Assembly: GCF_001949145.1 (NCBI RefSeq)
Contig: NW_019091495.1
Span: forward strand, 92,043 to 156,042
Direction of reading: 5' to 3'
Length of the DNA stretch: 64,000 bases
DNA from: Acanthaster planci
Taxonomy: Eukaryota > Echinodermata > Asteroidea > Valvatida > Acanthasteridae
Shown here: positions 49,601 through 57,651 of the stretch, in pieces
Layout of the letters: each line of letters starts with the position of its first letter
Numbering within the stretch: position 1 is the stretch's first letter
Notes under the pieces: model-generated
Seen by the model: only the letters and a program-made list of their open reading frames with translations
What the model was told of the DNA's origin: nothing
Databases searched by the model: none
Program-made: the position numbers and the translations under genes

Positions 49601-52600
49601 CTTCGTGCACCGGTGAAGTCTTTAAAGACTCACTCGTTTTTCTCTGTTTCATGCGCAGAGGAAAGACACGCACATTTCTGCAGAACAGAAGAGAAGGGTG
49701 AACATCAAGGTAGGTTCTGGGTCAAGTAAGCTAAAAGGCTTGTCTATGATTTAGCTCGGGTATATTCCACAAAACTGCTTAGTCTGGAAATCTACTAAGT
49801 GCAAAAATATACGCTTTGCGAAAACAGGTTACCAACCGAAAAGTTAGGAGATTTGCATTTGTTATGAGGGGTGCTCTGTTAGTTTCCGCCCAGTGCTTGA
49901 ATTTGGTTAGCATGATTTGTTGCTGTTCTGTTAAATAGGGTCCAGTCTCTGATTGAAGCGGGATACGAACAGGGGACTTTTAGAAGGGCTTACCAGCTTT
50001 CCAGCTCCACCTGGACAGTCTCCCAATAGGCTTAGGCACTGATGACATCATACTTTGTTCACATGTGCACTTTCCTTCAGAGCCAATAGGGCCCATGATC
50101 CTCTGCGCACCAATGGAGCACCATATGAAAGCACACACAAACAAATGACCCCATCACTTGATGCCTTTTGGTCACTAACATAAATAAGATTATTAACAGT
50201 CCACTGAGTAATTCTGTCTTAAGAGTTGGAATGCAACCATGACAACCAAAGTGCACAACCTCTCTTCTTTTCAAAATAGAAGCAGTATTTCTATCTGAAC
50301 ATTAAGATAAGTGGCATTTTCTAAATGAAGGGTAAATTTCTTTCCACGCAGCATATTTAATAAGTCTCTTTTTTTTTTTTTTTTAAAATCTTTTGCAGTC
50401 TGGCTTTGACACGTTACACAAGCTTATACCATCTCTCAGCCAAAATCCCAATGCTAAGATCAGCAAGGCAGCGATGCTGCAGAAAGGTATGTTTGAACCA
50501 ACTGTGAGGTTTGAAAAATATCTAGAACAATCGCTGTGCTCTTGCACAAATCATGTCATATTTTGCTACTCGATATCTACCCCAGAAGTGTCAAGATTTT
50601 ACTTAGAGAGGAAATGGATTACCTTAAGATGCTAATAGGAAGCCTGATTATGTTTTCTATGTTAGATTTTAAAGGAAAATCCTTTAACCCTAACCGTGCT
50701 GAACCCAACAAGGTTATGCAGGATTTCAATTGTCCCTAAAGGGTTAGGGTTAACCCTAACCATGCTGAACCCAACAAGGTTATACAGGATTTCAATTGTC
50801 CCCAGGGGTTAGGGTTAAAGCCATTTTAGGTAGGGACTGGGAAAATAGTAATTTGTGTCAACCAAACGTTTAGCGGGAATGTCAAGAGAGTACCTCTTCG
50901 TGAGACCCCAAAGGTCTCTCAAGCTTAATGAAGACTTTGCCATCCAAAAAAACCTCACTGAATAACATAGTTGTAGGTTTTTCCACTGCCACCAAGTGTC
51001 TGATGACGCCCCCCTCCTAACAGTCTAACCTCACTTGGTAAATCTCAGAAACATTCTTCTAGATTCAAAACTGCTTGTGAACAACGTCTGTCTACACTTC
51101 TTCCCTTTATCGACCTTCAGCAGTTATGAGAAACCCCTTTCACACAAATTAAAGGGCGTTACCAATTCTTGATAAAACTTGGCAGCTTTGACTCCTAAGA
51201 TGTGACCTCAGGGAGTTCAAGACATTTTACTAGGCCTGCATATCTTTTCCCCGACAGCCGTGGAGTACACCAAGAAAGTCCAAGCAGAGCGTGCCAAAGT
51301 CAAGGAAGAGATCGATGTGCTTCAGCAAGAGATTAATGGTCTGAAGGCGGCAATCAAGTAAGCTGATTCAGCATGAGTCATTGGAGGCATTTTAGTACTG
51401 TCAGAAAGAATGGTAAAAAAAGCTGACGTGATTTAGTGTCTGAGAAAACTAATAGAATTGGGCATGTTCTCTCTGGAAGCAGAAGAGTCCTTTATTTAAT
51501 CCTGCATTTTATTCAAACTGATTGCCATGTTCAGAAGACAACTGTTGATGACAAAGTACAAAAAAGTGTATTGAACTGCCGAAAAAAGCTGAACTACGAT
51601 ATTGCATTTCTGAAAATGCATGACATGGGAGTGTAACGCCATTTTGAAATGTTCAAATCAACACGCAGATAATCACGCACTTGACTAAAAGAACTAGACG
51701 CCTTGTGTCACGTTTTCTTGAATTCAAGATTCCCTTACAGCTCAGAAATAAGCACACTCTTGCACATCTGAGGGCCGTTCTCAGCAATGAATCTCCTGTA
51801 AAGAACAAGAAAGAATTCGCTTGTTTCTTTGTGTCTCTGTCCCCTTTCAGAATTCAGAAAACTCTGATGGCCCAAATTAGAAGCCATTGCTAGGGGGCCA
51901 TCCTGTTTGCACGCAGGCGCTGCACGCGCATGAAATTCCTCCTTGACCAATAGGCAGTAGTCAATTGCCAAAGTGCGCATGCGCACTAAGGTTGAGACAG
52001 ATATCCCTTAGAATATGGAATTATGCAAAGATCAGTTTTACGGCCAGTGCTTTTCAACATATATATATACTGCTTTTAGGTCAGGTCATGAGAAAACATG
52101 GCCTCACATATCACTTTTATGCAGATGACTCAATGCTCGTTCTTCCGTCTATTCCAACATCATACGATGTTCAAAAATAAATATTACTGAGAAATGTTGT
52201 GCTGACATTTAATATCAGGTGGCTGCTAATTACAAGAAGTTCAACACTGATAAACCAATATTTAAATTTTTGAACTCTTATGACTTTGACAAAAATCCCT
52301 CAAGTTTATACCTTTGTTGGAGATATACGAAACTGAAGCATCTCGGGGTCATTATGGACCAGAATTTGGATATGCAGGATTATCTAGAAATGCTTTCTTT
52401 CAAAATGACATCATAAGCCTCTATCATGACGCTGCCATGTTTGTCTTGTTCCCTGTAGACCCATTGGCAATAGTGATGCATCTTCACATACTGACGAAAG
52501 GGGAAAGACTATTTTTCCTTCCAGCCCACTGATCTCTATAAACTGGATAGGCAGCTTTGCTCTGCGAACTGAAGCGACTGTGCGACCATCTTAGGCTGTT

Positions 52601-55600
52601 CAATACAATGGCATTTTTGAAGTCACCGGCTTTAGCGCCGTGCGTAAATGCACTTAATGAATGGACTGAAGTTGGAGGCCATCATGTTGAATATCCTGAG
52701 ATGGCGGCGCAGTCACTTCGATTCACACATAGACAGTTACTGCCGAGCTGCCTATCCAGTGTATAGAGATCAGTGTTCCAGCCTCAGTTTGGTTACATTC
52801 CTTTGAATGGCGGGAAAGCAAGATGGCTGCCCCCGTGATAGAGGTGTATAAACCGAATGAAGAGTGATCTCTAGTGTGGTTAACTGTTCCTCATTGTCAC
52901 AAAGTAAAGGAAATTGAATTATTTTACTGCCATGTTTAATTTCTCAGTGTTTTTTGTGTGTGTTAATTATGTTCCCCTGTTTGAGAAATTAGTCTGCCCC
53001 AGTAGAGTAGCAAGCTTTAGATCTTAGACATGTAAATTAGTATTATGAAAATTCAGATTTGGTTGAGCGATTTTGCTTAATTAAAGGTCTACATGCAGAA
53101 GCCATGTGCATACCCAAGGCACTGCTGTATAAGCCTTCAAAGGGTGCAGTCACTATATATTCTGGTGTGGAATTGTGTGTGGCACTGTGTGTACCAGGGC
53201 GTGGCCCAATCTAAAAAGACAGTTCTAACAGAAATTGGCTTTTCCCACTGAGGAGCTACCTGAAGATAGGGTTCCAGGTCTTTGGTAGACCACACCTAGT
53301 GGGAGTCAGACATCCTGTGTGGATTCATCTTGAAATATTCATGTAATTTCCTTTCAGTGAGAGCCAAAACCAACTTCCTGCCAGTGGTGTGCCTTTGTCA
53401 AGACAACGATTTGATCACATGCGGGACATCTTTGATGATTATGTCCGTGAACGGACTGAGCACAATTGGAAGTTTTGGATTGTATCCTTTGAAAAAAAAA
53501 GAAAAGTTTAGTGAAGTATTCAAGCTTCGCATACTTAATATTTGATGCTTTTCTTTTATGTAATGTATAAGTGTTTTCATGACGTAACAAAAGAGGTGGC
53601 ATAATTACAAGATGCCATCAGAAGTTTAGGTGATAAAAAAAATGCATTGAAATTTGATTTGAGGTGTGTCAAAGTTGAGGATGGAATATGAAGGACAACA
53701 CCAGGTAACAGTATGTCCCAATTGCCAACAGACATGTTTGGTAGTGCTCTCTTTCCTTGACTGAGCATGCACAACAGTTCAGCATGATAATCCGGCCACT
53801 GTTTGAATCCTACAATGCGACCGTGTCCACATCGAACACCGAGGAACTCTGCAGGACGGTAATCAGCTGGCTGGACCAACACTGCTCCCTCCTTGCCCTG
53901 CGACCCAGTGAGTGTCCCGTTCCTGGGCTGTTTCATTGCAGTGTTTTCTGAGTTGTACATTTTAAACTTGATGGAAATTAATTGGGGAGAGGGGGGAATC
54001 ATTATGATAGATTTCAAGGCCCACTGAAGGACTCTTCCCCGAAAAGAGAGTTCATATCTACTACATCCCTGGGCATTTAAAAGCTAAGGAGTTTTTTTTT
54101 TTGGGGGGGGGGTATTTTTTGTTTTGCGGGGTAATGAAGCAATTTAGATATTCATAAACACTTTTTCATCAAGATTATTTTGTGTCAGATTGAACTACTC
54201 CAGAATATTAACCACTTCCTGCCGGGGACTCCGGGATCGGAGACGTATGGTTTATATGGGTGGCCGGGGTCTCCGAACTCGGACAAAGGAAACAGGGCCC
54301 TGTAACAAAAGAGCGTACTCCGAACAAAAGACCAGGCTGCTGGGTATGGCCGGCATTTTTCACTCTCAAAAGTGGTGAAAATCCAGCCTTGTTTTGAAAC
54401 CCTATACCAGGGTTTGGGGCATTGAGAGCAAGCGGATTACCACCAGGGACAAAAGCTCTCCACCACCGCAGCGATGAGCCACACAGCACCGCTGCATGCT
54501 AATCTGGCCCCCATTGAAAAGAGGTCAGCAGTAAAAATGAAATGATGAATTTTCGAAGGATTTTGAAAATGGAGAAAATGATACTCATGCCGGCCCAGCA
54601 TCATCAACATTGAAAAATGCCCCGGCACGAAGTGGTTAATATAGTAACCAATTATTTTAAAGGTGGTGGCCAGAGTTTAAACAAAGTGGGAGGCAAGCAA
54701 AAGTTTGCGGTCCGCAAACATTGCATTCATTTGCTGTAGTTAGATGAAGATTGGAGGCTTTCAAGCAAGCAGACCCACGCACTCTTAACAATCAGTGAAA
54801 CCACACCAATGAATTATTCTGAAATGTATCAACTTTGCCTGTTGATTAACCCTAACCCTCCCAAATCCTCCAAAATCCTTCTCTGCAAAGTGGAGGAATT
54901 GGGAGGATTTAGGGTGTATGGCAAAAGTGCATGGCTGATTTCCAAGGATGCCATACGTGAAGGTCGTGGATTAGACCTTATGTTGTTTGTGCTAAGTCAA
55001 GCACAAATTCAGCCCGATATTTCTTTTGAATCAACTGCTCAAGAGTGCCATTTGCACTGCCTCAGCATAATGACAGGAATTGCCAGAGTATTTTGAAGGA
55101 TTTGGGCAGTTAGGCACACCTCCAAATGACATTTTCAAGAAATTTTGGAGGATTCTGGAGGATTGGGGCTGAATGCAATTTTTCATTTTGAAAATTAGAG
55201 GCCTTCGGAGGATTGAGGATGATTCCTAGTTTTAAAAAAGGCCTAGGGGGTTAGGGTTAAAATGAGTTATTGGGAGAGGATTACCCAGCCACAAGACGTT
55301 TGATTCACGTCACACATCAGTGATTACGCTATCTCTTGACGTTGGTCAAGCGGTATTACTGCAGTTCCATTGGATAAAACCAACAGACCAGAACATGAGA
55401 AGAGATGTGCTTTCATAGACTGTCACAGTCATTGGACCAAAGCTAGTTCTATTTAACTGTTGCATTATGCATTGTGCGCTATATATGTGTGGCAGAACTT
55501 TTTTTTTTTCGAAATTTTGATCATGTAATTTTTGTTGTCCATTTTGTAGCGGTCTTGTCTTCCCTGACACTGTTGGGTCGCACCACCTCCATTCTCACTA

Positions 55601-55674
55601 ACCCGACAGAGGTGCCCCAAGAAGCCGCCGAAGCAGTGAGCAAGAAGACAGACGCCAGCGGAGGGGACAAGTAA
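22656..55674 (+). CDS. MLXIP: Mondo (MondoA/ChREBP-type) bHLH-zipper glucose-sensing transcription factor
   Basis: Seventeen exons: 22656-23032, 24957-25063, 38550-38623, 42838-42960, 43654-43831, 45094-45180, 45786-45877, 46187-47651, 48150-48268, 48796-48922, 49440-49504, 49659-49709, 50399-50486, 51258-51357, 53358-53481, 53778-53907 and 55550-55674. Phases all agree, giving 1143 codons plus stop. Mondo proteins pair with Mlx, sit in the cytosol or near mitochondria, and enter the nucleus on glucose-6-phosphate to drive carbohydrate-response genes. Visible parts: Mondo conserved region I (IHSGHFM, 58-64), region II with the export signal (IDVSFSKLFECMSLAY, 109-124), region III (SPKWKSFKGMRLSWKDKIRLNNAIW, from 131), GKYWKR, and the acidic LLSEFNDTLFSSL segment. 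A Gln-rich centre follows (347-834). The bHLH basic region (from 939) carries the E-box-contacting trio H943, E947 and R951, then come the zipper and the C-terminal dimerisation domain (FDHMRDIFDDYV to SWLDQHCSLLALRP). Human MondoA has 919 residues; the excess is mostly glutamine. Confidence 0.94.
23033..24956 (+). other. Mondo intron 1
   Basis: Donor GTAAGT, phase 2, acceptor TACCAACAG. Apart from the TA-flanked MITE at 24205-24556, no repeat or exon was identified. Confidence 0.7.
24205..24556. mobile_element. ~350-bp MITE with perfect terminal inverted repeats and TA ends
   Basis: The left end TACTGTTACGCCCCAACTA and right end TAGTTGGGGCGTAACAGTA are perfect inverted copies. If the outer TA is the target duplication, the element proper is CTGTTACG...CGTAACAG, which fits the Tc1/mariner group. 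Inside, CCCAACTA/TAGTTGGG words recur in both orientations (near 24225-24295 and 24450-24545) as subterminal repeats. It has no coding capacity. Confidence 0.8.
27414..27543 (+). repeat. Direct tandem duplication, 2 x 65 bp
   Basis: Two head-to-tail copies starting CATGTCTGTGTCTTTCTG and ending near TACCGGT(T/C)TGTT differ by one base, so the duplication is recent. Confidence 0.85.
28495..28541 (+). repeat. 22-bp direct repeat, two copies
   Basis: GCACGTCTGTGTGTGGGTTAT occurs twice head to tail. It is too short to interpret further. Confidence 0.7.
30846..31055 (+). mobile_element. Repeat family R, copy 1
   Basis: It shares with the copies at 34333-34591 (inverted) and 36682-36905 an ordered series of blocks: TGATTTTGTA, GTTCAGAACACATTT, TTACCTGCCAAACAA, TCAGGTGTAACAG and GACAGAAAAAAGTC. 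It is the most decayed of the three and lacks clear ends. Confidence 0.6.
31512..31590 (+). repeat. 11-bp tandem array (CCTGCTTTGAC), about 7 copies
   Basis: Successive CTGCTTTGACC units; the last three carry single-base changes (CTTTCACC, CCTTTGACC). Confidence 0.85.
32453..32512. mobile_element. 60-bp TTAA-flanked palindromic mini-element
   Basis: It begins TTAACCCAACAGTCCTC and ends GAGGAGTGTTAGGGTTAA, an inverted repeat with CCTCAGTCCTCC in the left arm answered by GGATTGAGGAG in the right. The telomere-like TTAGGGTTAA end and GGAG/CTCC words link it to the larger elements in Mondo introns 3, 4 and 16. Confidence 0.6.
34333..34591 (-). mobile_element. Repeat family R, copy 2, with inverted ends
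   Basis: This copy is inverted relative to the other two. Outer ends ATGGATCATTCTA and TAGAATGACCCAT are imperfect inverted repeats, followed inward by AAGGGTCC/GGAACCCTT and then by GTGTCCCTGTTACA/TGTGACAGGGACAC. The structure is a MITE without coding capacity. It includes an octamer ATTTGCAT (34467-34474), also present as ATGCAAAT in copy 3. Confidence 0.65.
36682..36905 (+). mobile_element. Repeat family R, copy 3
   Basis: It aligns over its whole length with the reverse complement of copy 2, from GTGCATTTTTGTGTG to GTCACACTTTTGGACCCCT, including ATGCAAAT at 36776-36783. Confidence 0.65.
37565..37595. mobile_element. Possible piggyBac-type terminus
   Basis: CCCGGCATGAAGGGATTAA resembles the CCCCGGCACGAAGTGGTTAA end of the element at 54208-54639. 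Only one end was found, so this may be a broken copy or a related family. Confidence 0.3.
38994..39154 (+). repeat. 23-bp tandem array, 7 copies
   Basis: The unit is GTTACTGTCAACAAGTCAGG followed by TTT, repeated seven times. Only the first copy differs (AAGGCAGG). The lack of spacers and perfect head-to-tail order make it a minisatellite and not a CRISPR. Confidence 0.95.
40207..41275. mobile_element. Decayed pogo/Tigger-like DNA transposon (~1.07 kb)
   Basis: The left end TACAGTAGATTCCCGTTATA and right end TATAATGGGATATCAGTGTTA are imperfect inverted repeats of the CAGT...CCCGTTATAACGC type, with TA at both borders. TATAACGCTC words recur at 40238-40262, 40350-40362 and 41216-41227 as subterminal motifs. 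No transposase frame survives. Superfamily assignment is from recalled end sequences and is moderate. Confidence 0.6.
41973..42385. mobile_element. TTAA element family T, copy A
   Basis: It begins TTAATCCTAGCC and ends GGTTAGGGTTGA, with many ATCCTTCAAAATCCT words near the ends and inverted GGATTTTGAAGGATT on the right. The middle (GCATGGCTGACC, CAACACAAGGTCTAAC, GCATCCTTTGCAATCAGC) is shared with copies B and C. It is about 413 bp and non-coding. The TTAA borders fit piggyBac- or Kolobok-type insertion. Confidence 0.7.
42998..43398. mobile_element. TTAA element family T, copy B, 37 bp after an exon
   Basis: It begins TTAACCCTTATC and ends near TTAA at 43395-43398, about 401 bp. CTTCAAAATCCTCCAAC on the left is answered by GGACTTTGGAGGATTTAG on the right. 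The core (CAACACAATGTCTAACC, GCCTCCTTTGCAATCAGC) matches copy A in the same orientation. Confidence 0.7.
43832..45093 (+). other. Mondo intron 5
   Basis: Donor GTAAGT, phase 1, acceptor GTTACCAG. It has a stretch dense in CAAGTCA words (about 43895-44160) and a tRNA-like sequence at 44368-44447. Nothing else was recognised. Confidence 0.6.
44368..44447 (+). pseudogene. tRNA-like sequence (tRNA-derived SINE head or tRNA pseudogene)
   Basis: An A-box-like GGTCAAGTGATGAGAC and a B-box-like GAGTTTGAATCCCA are about 40 nt apart, and AGCTTAC/GTAAGCT can pair as a 7-bp acceptor stem. The T-stem is poorly paired, so a functional tRNA is unlikely. Confidence 0.4.
46238..46734 (+). repeat. CAG/CAA-rich polyglutamine tracts in Mondo exon 8
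   Basis: The reading frame is dominated by CAG and CAA codons. A run of 13 glutamines comes first (46241-46279), followed by a degenerate repeat of the type ETLQQQLQQQQQ (about 46530-46640) and further Q runs. Smaller runs continue to about 47380. CAG and CAA are mixed, which tends to limit repeat-length instability. The tracts sit in the region between the glucose-response domain and the bHLH. Confidence 0.95.
49950..50030 (-). pseudogene. tRNA-like sequence, minus strand
   Basis: On the minus strand it reads GTGGAGCTGGAAAGCTGGTAA (A-box-like) and then CTGTTCGTATCCCGC (B-box-like), with AAGTCCCCTG between. It lacks a convincing set of stems and is probably a decayed tRNA-derived SINE in Mondo intron 12. 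Confidence 0.35.
50684..50818. mobile_element. Two tandem TTAA/telomere-like mini-elements
   Basis: Unit 1 (50684-50753) and unit 2 (50750-50818) each run TTAACCCTAACC...GGTTAGGGTTAA and share the middle TTAA. They are nearly identical inside (GTGCTGAACCC or ATGCTGAACCC, CAACAAGGTTAT, GGATTTCAATTGTCCC). Each is about 70 bp. They lie in Mondo intron 13. Confidence 0.75.
52015..52440 (+). pseudogene. LINE reverse-transcriptase fragment
   Basis: Conceptual translation shows decayed RT motifs in order: RSVLRPVLFNIYI (from the consensus QGSVLGPVLFNIYI), LTYHFYADDSMLVL with the YADD catalytic motif, and LGVIMDQNLDMQDYL. Stops and frame changes interrupt them. It is a CR1/L2-like LINE relic in Mondo intron 14. 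Confidence 0.75.
52519..52783. mobile_element. 249-bp hAT-type MITE with 8-bp target duplication
   Basis: The element at 52527-52775 starts CACTGATCTCTATAAACTGG and ends CCAGTGTATAGAGATCAGTG, with the inverted match extending about 30 bp through GATAGGCAGCT. TTCCAGCC is duplicated on each side (52519-52526 and 52776-52783). The 8-bp duplication and CASTG-type ends are hallmarks of hAT transposons. No coding capacity. Confidence 0.85.
53482..53777 (+). other. Minor-class (U12-type) intron, Mondo intron 15
   Basis: The donor reads GTATCCTTT, the exact U12 GT-AG 5' consensus. TTCCTTGAC at 53753-53761 matches the U12 branch-site consensus TTCCTTRAC, with the branch adenosine 17 nt before the acceptor AG end. 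There is no long pyrimidine tract. The intron is phase 0, between TTT TGG ATT and TTC AGC, inside the conserved WIFSMIIRPLFE motif. Confidence 0.9.
54208..54639. mobile_element. 432-bp piggyBac-like MITE
   Basis: It begins TTAACCACTTCCTGCCGGGG and ends CCCCGGCACGAAGTGGTTAA, inverted repeats of about 16 bp flanked by TTAA. The interior is non-coding. Its interior recurs, diverged, at 57350-57651. It lies in Mondo intron 16. Confidence 0.8.
54846..55260. mobile_element. TTAA element family T, copy C (inverted)
   Basis: It begins TTAACCCTAACCCTCCCAAA and ends GGGGGTTAGGGTTAA, 415 bp, with subterminal AATCCTCC/GGAGGATT words. The core (AAGGATGCCATACG, TTAGACCTTATGTTGTTTG, GCCTCAGCATAATGACAGG) matches the reverse complement of copies A and B. 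This copy has the best-preserved ends. Confidence 0.8.
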
Positions 55675-57349
55675 AGGACGGCAAGGTCTACAAGAAACAT
55701 ATGTGCTCCTTTTTTGTGCTTTGAAAGATACCGCCTTTGTTTTCACTGGATGTTGAAGTTAGCCAGTATTGATTGAGAATGGAGAGACAGAGGTTGGGTG
55801 TGAATTTACGGGTTTTGATAACGATTGAAGTTTGTGCTATTTTTTTTTTTTTTGTTTTTTTTGTTGTCTATCTCCAGCCGTGGATAATGATATTTTGGCC
55901 AAGGCTGGAACTAAAGAGGAGAAGATGGTCTGCGTGGCAGTGTTGTGGTTAAGACCATCACAAGACCTTTCACAAGACCAGACACACGTAACAGGGTGAA
56001 CATTGACCAAGGAATGCTTTCGTTGCAGTTTATTTGAATAACTTCTGACTTGCATTCAGGCTGGATGTCTTGTGCTGGTCTTGTGGAGTCTTGCGATGGT
56101 CTCGACAACACAGGTGCGCGGCATTGGAGCAAGCCAAGAAATCCAATCAGCTTGAAGCCGTATTGGCAAGGGGTGCCAATCTTTCCAGTCTGAGATTTGA
56201 CTCTGACTCATGTCCTGTCAAGCCCTTCTAGAACAGTGTGACAAAAGTATGAAATGTTGAGCCTAGGGGAGAGGCTCTAGTATGTTGGTAAAACCAGTTT
56301 ACCACAAGTTTCCCTCTCAGCACGAATCCAGTTTGTAAAACGCATAATGTGTCTAAAAGACAATAGCCCACAATTTTGAAAATCTGGTTTGAATGATAGA
56401 AGGGAAACATATTGGATAAAAAAAAAACCTCATCCAATGTTGAGACAGTGTTGCCTACAGATCACAAAAAGTTGTTTTACTTAAGGTGTCTGGGTTTTTA
56501 AAATTTTGCGAAAGGGGCTTATTTTACTTTCCTTCTTGGTTGTAAACAGACAAGTGGCTTTTAAGACGGTCATACATGATTGGGCAAACCTGCCCACTCA
56601 CGCATCATTGATCAAGCAAGTCAAACACTAACTAATATTGTAAGTATTTTTCCTCGGCATTCTTGTAGGAACCATTTTTGTTCCCAGTTACAAACATGTC
56701 AATTGATTGCTATGTACAGAAGAATGTAAATGCGGCACATAGGAACCTTTCTTTTTGGAAATAACTCGTCTGTTCATTGTAGCAGGGTCTGTGAATCTTT
56801 GACCTCCACTTGGGAAGAGAAACAACACTGTACAAACCCTAAACCAGACTGAGTAGGAGGCTAAGTTATTTGGTTTTTATTAATAAGAAAAATGGTTAGG
56901 TTTAGGAACTCAAGCTGATCCGTGGTGCATTTTTGTAAGATAAAAATTATGGTGGTTTTGGCCATAGCTGCGGATATTTGACTGACTTGTGTGCTATATC
57001 ATAAAGCAGAGCTTGTGTCTGGTACCTTGTGTCTGGTTTGGGGAAAGTTGGTCCAAATTTTGGTCATAACATGGGGTCTGTATTGCACAGCCTACTTTGT
57101 GAGGTTTTGCGTATATTACCTTTGACCCACCAGGAGTGGGCTTGCAACTGGAAATACCAGTGAGCCGGAAATATGACATGTACAGTATGACTGTTTTTAC
57201 TGGCCGTAATCAGGCCAAGGATTTTCCAAGAAGCCATAATTTAACATCTCCAATTTTACAATTTGAGCTCTTTTCAAGCCTCAAAGGTTTTGATCAGAGG
57301 CATTACAGCAGCCGATTTCACATATTGTGGCTCAACTACTTTATATCTC

Positions 57350-57651
57350 TGGGGTTCCCGGTACCTTGGTACTTTAAGGTTTGTATGCATAGCCGGGGTG
57401 CCCAAATTTGAACAGAGGAGCTGGACCTTGTAACAAAGACCGTACTCGGAACAAAAACCGAGCTGGTAGGAATCGCTCTCATTTTTCAGCTGGCATTAGC
57501 GTAGGTAACTCGTCATTATTTTGAAACGGTATACCACTGTTTACAGCATTCAGCGCCCGCAAATTGTCAGCAGGGACAAAAGTACTCCAGTGATGAGTGA
57601 TACAGTTCCGCTGCACGCTAATCTGGCTGCATTTGAAGAGATATCACTGCC
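57350..57651 (+). mobile_element. Diverged second copy of the piggyBac-like MITE
   Basis: It aligns in order with the interior of 54208-54639: CTTGTAACAAAGACCGTACTC, TTTTGAAACGGTATACCA, CAGGGACAAAAGTACTCCA and CTGCACGCTAATCTGGC. The TTAA ends are lost or beyond recognition. Confidence 0.65.

Noticed and set aside
50740-50760. True interstitial telomere tract (GGGTTAGGGTTAACCCTAACC)
   Set aside because: Only two TTAGGG-type units per side occur, and they are explained by two mini-element ends meeting at TTAA.
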